Assembly: GCA_021160485.1 (NCBI GenBank)
Contig: JAGHCL010000192.1
Coordinates: 1-5,476 of the forward strand
DNA: 5,476 nt
Direction: 5' to 3'
DNA from: Candidatus Desulfofervidaceae bacterium
GTDB lineage: Bacteria > Desulfobacterota > Desulfofervidia > Desulfofervidales > Desulfofervidaceae
Under the pieces are notes generated by a model, which saw only the letters and a program-made list of their open reading frames with translations, made no database searches and was not told the origin of the DNA. Shown piece by piece: positions 1-5,247 of this stretch. Positions within the stretch are counted from its first letter, which is position 1. Every line of letters starts with the position of its first letter. Both the position numbers and the translations under genes were made by a program.

Positions 1-16
1 CATTATTATCACCCAT
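1..16 (-). promoter_or_regulatory. Possible ribosome binding site and start codon of a gene running off the left edge
   Basis: On the minus strand a GGTGAT stretch (positions 8-13), which matches the extended anti-Shine-Dalgarno complement, lies four bases upstream of an ATG at 3-1. If this start is real, the next gene of the minus-strand series begins here, 54 bases after the HsdR-N-like stop, and lies wholly outside the window. A second ATG (16-14) overlaps in another frame but has no good binding site. Only the signal is visible, not any coding sequence. Confidence 0.25.
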
Positions 17-57
17 TACATTGGTAATTGGATCGCTGCCTTTAGTAATTTAAAAGT

Positions 58-600
58 TTAGCTAGTGCTAAAACTACATTCTTTGCAACTTCCAGGGCAC
101 TTTAACATTTCAAAGGCTGCTAGAATTCTTTTTTCTTTTATTTTTCTTTCTTCTGGAAGGGAAGTAAAGTGAATTTGTGGCAGCATTTTTATTAAACTAT
201 TTTTGTCAGGAATAGCATTTAAATCATTAGCCAGTTCTTTACCTGAAACCGTATCAAATACCTCCGTAGCAAATCCATCTGTAATTACAGTAAATGGAAT
301 TTGATAGTCGTCTAAAAGCCGAGCACAGGCCAGGGTTAATTTTTCGCGGGTGACCAAGGCAGTAGGAAAACAGTTGATTAAAACAAGCCTTTTCCCTTCT
401 AAACGAATAATATAATCGATAGAAAACACTATCTTTTTATTGTCAACTGTGGTTTCAAGTGTTGTTTTCACCTCAATATCTGACCTGTTGTATCCCTTTT
501 CTTCTACTAAAAACCGAGCCACTCGTTGTCTCAACCTTTCCATATCCGTATCAGGCAGTCTTTTTCCGGTAAGAAAATCTATAATGGTTTCTTCAGCCAT
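58..600 (-). CDS. HsdR N-terminal-like protein (PD-(D/E)xK fold, probably catalytically inactive)
   Basis: A 180-residue protein resembling the type I restriction enzyme R-subunit N-terminal domain family (HSDR_N_2 type) that occurs alone in many Desulfobacterota. Visible features are an N-terminal helical part (about 18-38, with RLRQRVARFLVEEKGY), a beta-hairpin core with Asp62 in SIDYIIR, then the strand LVLINCF (72-78), a helix with LACARLLDDYQIP (90-102), and VITDG (105-109) followed by EVFDTVSGKEL. In active nucleases the strand after the core Asp carries ExK; here the corresponding place reads Asn-Cys-Phe (76-78), so cleavage activity is unlikely. The C-terminus has a Cys cluster, CPGSCKEC (168-175), that could bind metal. 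No HsdR helicase, HsdM or HsdS is nearby, so this is not a restriction system in view. It starts at an ATG with AGGGGAG eight bases upstream, 12 bp after the patatin stop, and is probably cotranscribed and coupled with it. The cellular role is unknown. Confidence 0.8.
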   Translation of the reverse strand: MAEETIIDFLTGKRLPDTDMERLRQRVARFLVEEKGYNRSDIEVKTTLETTVDNKKIVFSIDYIIRLEGKRLVLINCFPTALVTREKLTLACARLLDDYQIPFTVITDGFATEVFDTVSGKELANDLNAIPDKNSLIKMLPQIHFTSLPEERKIKEKRILAAFEMLKCPGSCKECSFSTS

Positions 601-612
601 TTTAATACTCCC

Positions 613-1551
613 CTAAAGTCTGGCGTAAGATTTTATTTTTACTATTTTTTCCATCGCAGCTCTATATCCTTCAGCAATTGCTTCCGGAGCACGATGGAAA
701 TCTAAAAAACCAATATACCCCACATCGGGTTGGATTATCACTTCAGGTTCATTTACACTCAATCTGTATCTGGTAATTTGCTGTTCCATAATATAAACAG
801 AACTAAGAATAATTTCAAAGATATTAGGCATGGGTTCTTTGGATGCCCATTTTTTAAGTTGTGGAAATCCCAGGTCTTTAATTTTTTCTTTTAACTGTTT
901 TAAATTAATTCCGTGAGAGGGGGAGGGTACTTCAACTTCAGATTTCTTTTCCTTTTGAAATTTTTTCATGGTAGGTGTAATCAGACTTGCATTCAGGTCA
1001 ACGGCGATAACGACTTCTGCTCCCATGTTTTGAACTACACTCACAGGTACGGGATTGACCACACCTCCATCTACTAAAATTTGATCGCCAATTTTTACAG
1101 GAGTAAAGATGCCAGGGATAGAAATGCTTGCTCTTATGGCTTCAATAATATTGCCCTTATCTAATATAACTTCTTGACCAGTGACTATATCGGTAGCAAC
1201 AGCGGCAAAAGGCAAAGACAACTCTTCTATTTTAGACTGAGGAATGTGTTTTTGGAGCAACTGGGTGACCTTTTTGCCGTCAATGAGGCCTGCCTTGGGG
1301 AAAACCACATCAAAGAAAGCAATTATATCCTTCCAATCTAAATGTAAAGCCAGGTTTTCTAAACTGTTTATTTCCCCGGCAGCGAAAAATCCTCCTACTA
1401 GGGCCCCGATACTTGTCCCAGCCACATAATCTACAGGAATTCCCAGTTCCTGAAAGGCACGAAGGACCCCAATGTGGGCCCCACCTCTAGCGGCACCACC
1501 CCCTAAAGCTAGACCAATCTTTTTACGGCGTTTTTTAAAAAAGAAAGTCAC
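613..1551 (-). CDS. Patatin-like phospholipase, RssA/NTE family
   Basis: A 312-residue serine acyl hydrolase of the bacterial patatin family, predicted to cleave acyl esters of phospholipids or lysophospholipids at the cytoplasmic side of the membrane. The glycine-rich oxyanion loop is LGGGAARGGAH (16-26), the nucleophile elbow is GTSIG with Ser47 (45-49), and the catalytic Asp lies in DGG (161-163), preceded by the conserved ASISIPGIF region (141-149). All residues of the Ser-Asp dyad are present. The N-terminus is short and basic (KKRRKK, 6-11) with no signal peptide. The C-terminal part (about 195-312) is less conserved and contains charged, Lys-rich helices. The start is GTG at 1551; the overlapping ATG one base earlier is followed directly by TGA, and the ribosome binding site is weak (AGAGAT). 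The gene follows the Rho_N-like gene after 88 bases containing a hairpin and precedes the HsdR-N-like gene by 12 bases. The natural substrate cannot be told from the sequence. Confidence 0.92.
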   Translation of the reverse strand: MTFFFKKRRKKIGLALGGGAARGGAHIGVLRAFQELGIPVDYVAGTSIGALVGGFFAAGEINSLENLALHLDWKDIIAFFDVVFPKAGLIDGKKVTQLLQKHIPQSKIEELSLPFAAVATDIVTGQEVILDKGNIIEAIRASISIPGIFTPVKIGDQILVDGGVVNPVPVSVVQNMGAEVVIAVDLNASLITPTMKKFQKEKKSEVEVPSPSHGINLKQLKEKIKDLGFPQLKKWASKEPMPNIFEIILSSVYIMEQQITRYRLSVNEPEVIIQPDVGYIGFLDFHRAPEAIAEGYRAAMEKIVKIKSYARL

Positions 1552-1572
1552 ATTGATCTCTGAGAATAAACA

Positions 1573-1617
1573 CCAAGCCCGTCCTTTTTATACTGCTTGG
1601 ACAGGCTTGTTTTATTT
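1573..1617 (-). terminator. Strong hairpin between the Rho_N-like gene and the patatin gene (terminator or attenuator)
   Basis: Arms at 1574-1584 and 1599-1609 form an 11-bp stem around a 14-base loop. Read as minus-strand RNA the arms pair fully, with one G-U wobble; as plus-strand RNA the same place is a C-A mismatch, so the structure suits the minus transcript. It is followed on that strand by GUGUUUAUU, a modest U-rich tract. On the plus strand it is followed by TTTTATTT (1610-1617), a better tract, but no plus-strand gene ends here. A smaller 6-bp stem (1595-1600 with 1573-1578) shares the 3' arm and competes with the main stem. It could end the Rho_N-like transcript or modulate readthrough into patatin. 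Confidence 0.55.
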
Positions 1618-1639
1618 AGTATGTTTGACAAAACAAAAA

Positions 1640-1993
1640 TTAGGCAGCCAGACGTCTGGTTTTCTTTTTGAGTCGACTAATACGACGGCGTAAGATATTC
1701 ACCATCCGTTTATCACCCTTTGTTCTTGCTTCTTCTCTTTTAGCTCTTAATTCTTTGATTTTCTTTTTCAACTCCCGAATAGAAGCTACATCTCGCTTTT
1801 TCTCTTCTTTAATGCCAAAGTAATCTTTAAGCAGGGCAATTAGCTCTTCTTTATTCATACCATGCACGCCCTGCACATTGGGAATTTTTAAAGCCACTTC
1901 ACGCAATTCTTTGATGGTCATTCTGTCCAAAGGTTTTTCAGGCAACTCTGGCCCTTTTTCTTCCTCAGTTTCTTTTTTCTCTTCTTCTGCCAT
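1640..1993 (-). CDS. Small protein with Rho N-terminal (SAP-like) domain and basic coiled-coil tail
   Basis: A 117-residue, highly charged protein. Residues 1-20 are acidic (MAEEEKKETEEEKG) and probably disordered. Residues about 22-60 form a helix-extended-helix unit typical of the Rho_N domain: MTIKELREVALKIPNVQG, then MNKEELIALLKDYFGI. Residues about 68-115 are a Lys/Arg-rich predicted coiled coil (ELKKKIKELRAKREEAR, then RRRISRLKKKTRRL). It lacks the RNA-binding cold-shock and ATPase parts of Rho, so it is not a termination factor as such. Stand-alone Rho_N proteins occur in several bacterial groups and are presumed to bind nucleic acid; the basic tail supports that by inference. The ATG start has a very strong AGGAGGAGG just upstream, implying high translation. 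It lies 114 bases downstream of the lipoprotein gene and 88 bases upstream of patatin and may be its own transcription unit. No convincing promoter was found in the 1994-2107 gap. Function is not established. Confidence 0.8.
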   Translation of the reverse strand: MAEEEKKETEEEKGPELPEKPLDRMTIKELREVALKIPNVQGVHGMNKEELIALLKDYFGIKEEKKRDVASIRELKKKIKELRAKREEARTKGDKRMVNILRRRISRLKKKTRRLAA

Positions 1994-2107
1994 CTTCCTC
2001 CTCCTTTTTGCGTAAATCTTTATATGCTAAATGTGTAATTGATCTCTTCGCTCTCAGACCCTTCTATTCTTTTTTACATTTTTAAACAATAAATAACCAC
2101 AAAAAAT

Positions 2108-2653
2108 TCAATTCCCCCATATCCAATTTATACCGCCCCAAAAACCTCCATCATCAAATAAAGGAGAACGCACATCTATACCTATCGTGCCCAAATACCG
2201 ATCAAGTTCTTCTGGTACTTCTTCAGGCTGGGATTTTTTATAAACTACTTTTACAGAAAAGTAAACCGGATTGCTTTTATGTCCAGCTTTATCTTTAAAA
2301 AATATCTCCATGTCTAATTTAATTCCCCAGGTCCAGAAGTTTTCTATCGGTAAAACGAAATATCCTTTTAATCCATGTGAAAATTTTTGAGGAAGCTTAG
2401 TTACAGAAGGTGGATACATGCCAATGCCAGCTTGATAGATAAACACATATAATCGATCTAAATCACCGTCTATATCTTCAACATCCAAATATACTCGCCA
2501 TAATCTGCCCGGACGCACTGTATTACTAGCAAATGCAGCTTTAATTACAGGTGGGTGGGTGCCCCACCTTTTTTCTTTTTGCTGCAGGGTTAAAGGGGCA
2601 CAACCAAGCAATGTTAAAACGATAAACACTGATAGAATGGTTCTATTCTTCAC
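2108..2653 (-). CDS. Predicted outer-membrane lipoprotein, unknown function
   Basis: A 181-residue protein beginning with a lipoprotein signal peptide: basic KNR, a hydrophobic stretch 6-16 and the lipobox LLGC with lipidated Cys18. Ala at +2 argues against inner-membrane retention, so an outer-membrane lipoprotein facing the periplasm is likely. The mature part (about 33-137) looks like an all-beta, Ig-like sandwich: it has an Asp-rich DIDGDLD loop (60-66) that could bind calcium and a DKAGHKS turn (121-127) typical of such repeats. The end is Gly/Trp-rich ([13 protein letters not shown]). I do not recognise the family. The start is GTG, overlapping the slipin stop by 11 bp, with GAAGG two bases upstream; no other start keeps the signal peptide, and the overlap implies translational coupling to the slipin. 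Its place directly behind nfeD and slipin suggests a shared envelope role, which is inference. A T-run follows the stop without an evident stem. Confidence 0.82.
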   Translation of the reverse strand: MKNRTILSVFIVLTLLGCAPLTLQQKEKRWGTHPPVIKAAFASNTVRPGRLWRVYLDVEDIDGDLDRLYVFIYQAGIGMYPPSVTKLPQKFSHGLKGYFVLPIENFWTWGIKLDMEIFFKDKAGHKSNPVYFSVKVVYKKSQPEEVPEELDRYLGTIGIDVRSPLFDDGGFWGGINWIWGN

Positions 2654-3407
2654 GGCCTTCTTTTTTTGATGAATTTTGTAAGAAAGGTTTTAGTAAATCA
2701 ATAGGAAGGGGAAAGACGGTTACCGAGTTGTTTTCGGCCGAGATTTCGTTTAAGGTTTGTAAATACCGCAACTGCAGGGCAATAGGATGTTGTTCAATAA
2801 TCTTTGCGGCTTCGGCCAACTTGGTGGCTGCCTGTTGTTCGCCCTCAGCGTGTATGATTTTAGAGCGTCGCTCTCTTTCAGCCTCGGCTTGTTTTGCCAT
2901 TGCCCGTTGCATTTCTTGTGGTAAATCAATGTGTTTTATCTCTACTGTGGTTACCTTTATGCCCCAGGGGTCAGTATGTTTATCTAGAATATCCTGCAGT
3001 TTGGTGTTAATTTTCTCCCGCTCAGAAAGCAGTTCATCTAATTCAGCTTCTCCACACACACTCCGCAAGGTGGTCTGGGCTAACTGAGAGGTAGCATAAA
3101 GATAATTCTCTACTTCTACTACGGCTTTTACTGGATCTATCACCCGAAAATAAACAACGGCATTTACCTTTACCGAAACATTATCCTTCGTAATTACATC
3201 CTGGGGAGGAACATCCATGGCAACTAGCCTTAGGCTAATTTTGACCATCCGATCTATTACCGGAATGAGGATGATTAATCCAGGCCCTTTGGCTGCAATT
3301 ACCCGCCCCAGTCTGAAAATAACGCCTCTTTCATATTCGGCCAGCACCCTGATAGCGCTGGCTAAAAATAGAATAGTAAGCACCAAGATTGTGATTAAAG
3401 TATACAT
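2643..3407 (-). CDS. Slipin (stomatin-like SPFH/band 7 protein)
   Basis: A 254-residue membrane scaffold of the prokaryotic stomatin (slipin) family. One N-terminal membrane segment (about 2-22) is followed by the signature [12 protein letters not shown] (24-35), the band 7 core with [20 protein letters not shown] (60-79) and VVYFRVIDP (84-92), the [19 protein letters not shown] region (112-130), and [16 protein letters not shown] (148-163). A long alanine/charged helix (about 164-205, [20 protein letters not shown]) is the coiled-coil oligomerisation region. The hydrophobic C-terminal patch [11 protein letters not shown] (229-239) corresponds to the part that is cut in the archaeal stomatin PH1511 by its NfeD partner. 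Length is normal for the family. The ATG has AGGAGG five bases upstream and sits 13 bp after the nfeD stop, the classic nfeD-slipin operon. Slipins form oligomers in membrane microdomains and are thought to act with the NfeD protease in membrane quality control. The only oddity is the overlapping lipoprotein gene at its 3' end. Confidence 0.95.
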   Translation of the reverse strand: MYTLITILVLTILFLASAIRVLAEYERGVIFRLGRVIAAKGPGLIILIPVIDRMVKISLRLVAMDVPPQDVITKDNVSVKVNAVVYFRVIDPVKAVVEVENYLYATSQLAQTTLRSVCGEAELDELLSEREKINTKLQDILDKHTDPWGIKVTTVEIKHIDLPQEMQRAMAKQAEAERERRSKIIHAEGEQQAATKLAEAAKIIEQHPIALQLRYLQTLNEISAENNSVTVFPLPIDLLKPFLQNSSKKEGREE

Positions 3408-3420
3408 AAAAACCTCCTCT

Positions 3421-4695
3421 TTATATTTTGCGGACTTTTATTTTTAGTCCATTTACCTGAACAACCTTTACTTTTTCTCCTTTTTTGATCGCTTCATCAC
3501 TTTCTGCATTCCAGTATTCACCATGAACAAATATCTTTCCGAGCTTCCCAGGGGAGATATCTTCTATGACTTCTCCTGCTTCACCAATTAAAGCCTCTTT
3601 GCCTATTTTTACTCTGGAAGTTTGCGCTTTGATAACTAAAAGCATAATACTAATAAAGAAAAGAGAAATGGATATTAGTGTTGTTAACATCACTTTCAGA
3701 GAAATACGGAGATAACCTGGAGCATGGTGAAAGAGCATAAGAGAGCCCAAGGCATAACAAAAAATAGCAGCTATAGTCAGCAAACCATAACTGGTAATTT
3801 TAAGTTCCAGGATGAAAAAGATAATGCCCAGGAGGATTAAAAGAATACCTGCATAATTTACCGGTAAGGTCTGGAAGGCAAAAAAGGCCAATACGAGAGA
3901 GATAGCACCAATGACGCCGGGAAAAATTGCACCAGGATTTGCCAGTTCAAAATAAAGGCCAGCCAGACCAACCATCATGAGTAAGTAAGCAATATTAGGA
4001 TTGCTTAGAATGCGTAGGATTTGATAGCGCAAATCGCCTTTAATTTCGATAATCTTGGCTGTTTTTGTATGAAGAATTTTTTCTCCTGTGGGGAGTGAAA
4101 CTTTCCGGTTATCTATCTTTTGGAGTAAATCCGGTAAAGAATCTGCTAGCAAGTCTATTACTTTTTCCTTCAATGCTTCTTTTGCCGTTAGAGAAACGCT
4201 TTCCCGTACCATTTTTTCTGCTATTTTAGCGTTACGGTTGTGTTTTGAAGCAATGCCTTTTACATAAGCAACCATGTCATTCACAACTTTTTCAGTCATC
4301 TCTTTAGACAGCTTTTTTCCACCAAGATTTACCGGATGTGCTGCCCCTATATTTGTGCCTGAAGCCATAGCGGCAATATGAGCAGAAAGGGTGATAATAG
4401 CTCCGGCTGACGCAGCCTTTGCTCCACTTGGCGCAACATATACCACTATCGGAATAGGACTATTTAAAATGGTTTTAACAATTTGCTGCATGGAAGCAGC
4501 CAATCCGCCAGGGGTATCCAATTCAATAACGAGACACTCACCCCCACTTTTTTCAGCCTGTTCCACTGCCATAGTAATTAATTCCCCCACTGCTGGCGAG
4601 ATGACCTCTTCTACCTTTAACAGAAATATCTCTTCTCCGTAGGCCCAGGAAACAAGGAGAAAACATAAAGAAAAGATAAAAACTAATTTTTTCAT
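3421..4695 (-). CDS. nfeD: NfeD long form, membrane-bound ClpP-class serine protease
   Basis: A 424-residue protein with the full long-NfeD layout. Residues 1-20 are a signal peptide or anchor. Residues about 22-200 are a ClpP/SppA-like protease domain facing the periplasm, with ELDTPGG (58-64), the nucleophile region KAASAGAII (93-101; Ser96 is the likely nucleophile) and [10 protein letters not shown] (113-122). Lys136 aligns by spacing with the general-base Lys138 of archaeal PH1510 (Ser97-Lys138 dyad), so the enzyme appears active. Residues about 235-355 hold four or five membrane segments. Residues about 363-424 form the NfeD OB-fold ([21 protein letters not shown]). Family knowledge: this protease cleaves the C-terminal hydrophobic part of its stomatin partner. 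The slipin follows directly. The start is ATG, fixed by the signal peptide; there is no clear ribosome binding site, and a candidate promoter lies only a few bases upstream, suggesting a leaderless or nearly leaderless mRNA. Confidence 0.95.
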   Translation of the reverse strand: MKKLVFIFSLCFLLVSWAYGEEIFLLKVEEVISPAVGELITMAVEQAEKSGGECLVIELDTPGGLAASMQQIVKTILNSPIPIVVYVAPSGAKAASAGAIITLSAHIAAMASGTNIGAAHPVNLGGKKLSKEMTEKVVNDMVAYVKGIASKHNRNAKIAEKMVRESVSLTAKEALKEKVIDLLADSLPDLLQKIDNRKVSLPTGEKILHTKTAKIIEIKGDLRYQILRILSNPNIAYLLMMVGLAGLYFELANPGAIFPGVIGAISLVLAFFAFQTLPVNYAGILLILLGIIFFILELKITSYGLLTIAAIFCYALGSLMLFHHAPGYLRISLKVMLTTLISISLFFISIMLLVIKAQTSRVKIGKEALIGEAGEVIEDISPGKLGKIFVHGEYWNAESDEAIKKGEKVKVVQVNGLKIKVRKI

Positions 4696-4702
4696 ATTTT
4701 TA

Positions 4703-4731
4703 GTTGTAACCTAACCCAGGATTAGGGTCAA
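4703..4731 (-). promoter_or_regulatory. Candidate sigma-70 promoter of the nfeD operon with a dyad in its spacer
   Basis: On the minus strand TTGACC (4731-4726, five of six consensus bases) is followed after exactly 17 bases by TACAAC (4708-4703, four of six). The spacer holds a dyad CCTAA-N7-TTAGG (4710-4726) that fits between the two boxes and could be an operator. Transcription would start about seven bases past the -10 box, at or next to the nfeD ATG (4695-4693), leaving no leader. This agrees with the lack of a Shine-Dalgarno sequence before that ATG. It is a sequence match only. Confidence 0.5.
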
Positions 4732-4782
4732 GGAAAAAGTACTCCCTCAAATCTGTGATTGCCCTACAAGAAACCCCGCAAG

Positions 4783-4820
4783 TGTGCTAAAATAAGGCAA
4801 ATACCATATTTTTTAGCATA
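4783..4820. repeat. Inverted repeat in the divergent regulatory region
   Basis: TGCTAAAA (4785-4792) and TTTTAGCA (4811-4818) are perfect 8-bp arms separated by 18 bases; one wobble and one further pair extend them to 4783 and 4820. The arms lie between the divergent nfeD and hydA sides, and the right arm overlaps the -35 position of the plus-strand promoter candidate. The length and position suit a dimeric repressor or activator site, with the 18-base gap giving about 2.5 helical turns between half-site centres. No named regulator motif was recognised. Confidence 0.4.
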
Positions 4821-4838
4821 GGCTGTCTGGCCTATAAT
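4810..4838 (+). promoter_or_regulatory. Candidate plus-strand promoter with an overlapping dyad
   Basis: A perfect TATAAT (4833-4838) lies 17 bases after a weak -35 TTTTTA (4810-4815, three of six). A second dyad, ATAGGC-N6-GCCTAT (4818-4835), runs into the -10 box and would place a bound protein on the promoter. Transcription would begin near 4845, upstream of the broken maturation-protease gene, and could continue into the hydrogenase gene. Confidence 0.4.
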
Positions 4839-4885
4839 CTTTTTCGGATGTTTCAGCTAAATATTTTGCCTAAAGGATATAAAAA

Positions 4886-5150
4886 GTGTCAAATAAAGAC
4901 CTAAAATCCCGTATTGTTTTCTATGTTTAGTCTAGCAGAGGCATTTAACTTTTTCCCCTCAGACTTCCTCTTCATAGGAGTAGAACCCGCCGCAACTTTA
5001 GGTTTAACCCCTTCTGCCACGGTCATTAAGACTCTACGTAAAATAGTGTGTCTTATTAAAAAATATTTAGCTCAAAGGGGGTTTTTACCAGCAGAACAAC
5101 CACAAGTTTTACCTTTATATAGGTTTTCTCTGTTGAATGTAGTGGCATAG
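4886..5150 (+). pseudogene. Hydrogenase maturation protease (peptidase M52-like), internally deleted remnant
   Basis: Two pieces of one gene appear to be joined here. From a GTG at 4886, with AAGGA eight bases upstream (4873-4877), the reading KDLKSRIVFYV looks like the first beta-strand that in M52 proteases leads into the GxGN metal-site motif; it stops at TAG (4928-4930). In another frame, from about 4923 to 5150, SLAEAFNFF, then DFLFIGVEP and LGLTPSATVIKTLRKIVCLIKKYL match the family's C-terminal third, where an IGVEP/IQPE strand and an LSP helix are conserved. The middle, with the metal-binding Asp and His residues, is missing: roughly 80-90 codons compared with the usual 150-170 residue family length. 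The junction is near 4922-4928. The family trims [NiFe]-hydrogenase large subunits, yet the gene downstream is an [FeFe] hydrogenase. The C-terminal piece has no ribosome binding site of its own. The family match is from pattern memory, not a search; the alternative is an unrelated small ORF. Confidence 0.6.
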
Positions 5151-5160
5151 GGGGGATACT
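5133..5160 (+). promoter_or_regulatory. Weak candidate promoter close to hydA
   Basis: TTGAAT (5133-5138) is followed after 16 bases by GATACT (5155-5160); each matches four of six consensus bases. Initiation would be near 5167 and would give an 80-base leader containing the hairpin at 5190-5215. No sigma-54 type GG/GC pair with the right spacing was found in this leader. Confidence 0.25.
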
Positions 5161-5161
5161 C

Positions 5162-5227
5162 ATGGGCATTAATAATGATTTTTGCGTTATCTTTCTGCCA
5201 GTTAAGGCAGAAGGAAATCTAAACTAA
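5162..5227 (+). CDS. Possible 21-codon small ORF in the hydA leader
   Basis: An ATG at 5162 follows a G-rich stretch GGGGGGAT (5150-5157), which could serve as a ribosome binding site, and reads 21 codons (start MGINNDF) to TAA at 5225-5227, 20 bases before the hydrogenase ATG. The peptide resembles no family I know. It may be a leader peptide, the start of another decayed gene, or chance. The main hairpin of the leader lies within its second half. Confidence 0.2.
   Translation: MGINNDFCVIFLPVKAEGNLN
5190..5215 (+). promoter_or_regulatory. Hairpin in the hydA leader
   Basis: TTCTGCC (5193-5199) and GGCAGAA (5206-5212) form a perfect 7-bp stem around the loop AGTTAA; three more pairs, one a G-U, extend it to 5190 and 5215. 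No T-run follows, so it is not an intrinsic terminator. It ends 18 bases before the AGGAGG of hydA and could stabilise the mRNA, affect translation, or be a DNA operator. Confidence 0.45.
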
Positions 5228-5233
5228 ATAAAA

Positions 5234-5239
5234 AGGAGG
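5234..5239 (+). promoter_or_regulatory. Strong ribosome binding site of hydA
   Basis: AGGAGG lies eight bases before the ATG at 5248 and fixes that codon as the start. A second in-frame Met (codon 4) has no comparable site at the right distance. Confidence 0.85.
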
Positions 5240-5247
5240 GGTTTGCT

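Noticed and set aside
58..600. Type I restriction-modification or defence island
   Set aside because: Only an HsdR-N-like domain is present; there is no helicase, methylase or specificity subunit, and the ExK motif is missing.
1244..1429. Plus-strand ORF inside the patatin gene
   Set aside because: It lies opposite a well-conserved catalytic domain and its translation resembles no protein; it is an antisense shadow.
1472..1693. Plus-strand ORF spanning the patatin start, the hairpin and the Rho_N-like 3' end
   Set aside because: It crosses two real genes antisense, its translation is low-complexity and its end lies inside the neighbouring gene; no ribosome binding site or family match.
1552..2047. 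Ten-base direct repeat ATTGATCTCT at 1552-1561 and 2038-2047
   Set aside because: Both copies lie in gene leaders, but repeats of ten bases are expected by chance in a window of this size and nothing flanks them consistently.
1994..2107. Promoter for the Rho_N-like gene
   Set aside because: Several AT-rich -10-like strings exist (for example TATAAA on the minus strand), but none has a supporting -35 at proper spacing.
2550..2572. GGTGGG/CCCCACC-like short hairpin
   Set aside because: It lies within the lipoprotein coding region and is explained by codons; no regulatory context.
2728..3087. Plus-strand 119-codon ORF opposite the slipin
   Set aside because: Cys/Ser-rich translation typical of the antisense of Ala/Glu-rich coiled-coil codons; the slipin on the other strand is certain.
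3217..3447. Plus-strand ORF opposite the slipin start and nfeD end
   Set aside because: Antisense of two clear genes with no family resemblance.
4391..4642. Plus-strand ORF opposite the nfeD protease domain
   Set aside because: It covers the region encoding the catalytic Ser motif on the other strand; a shadow.
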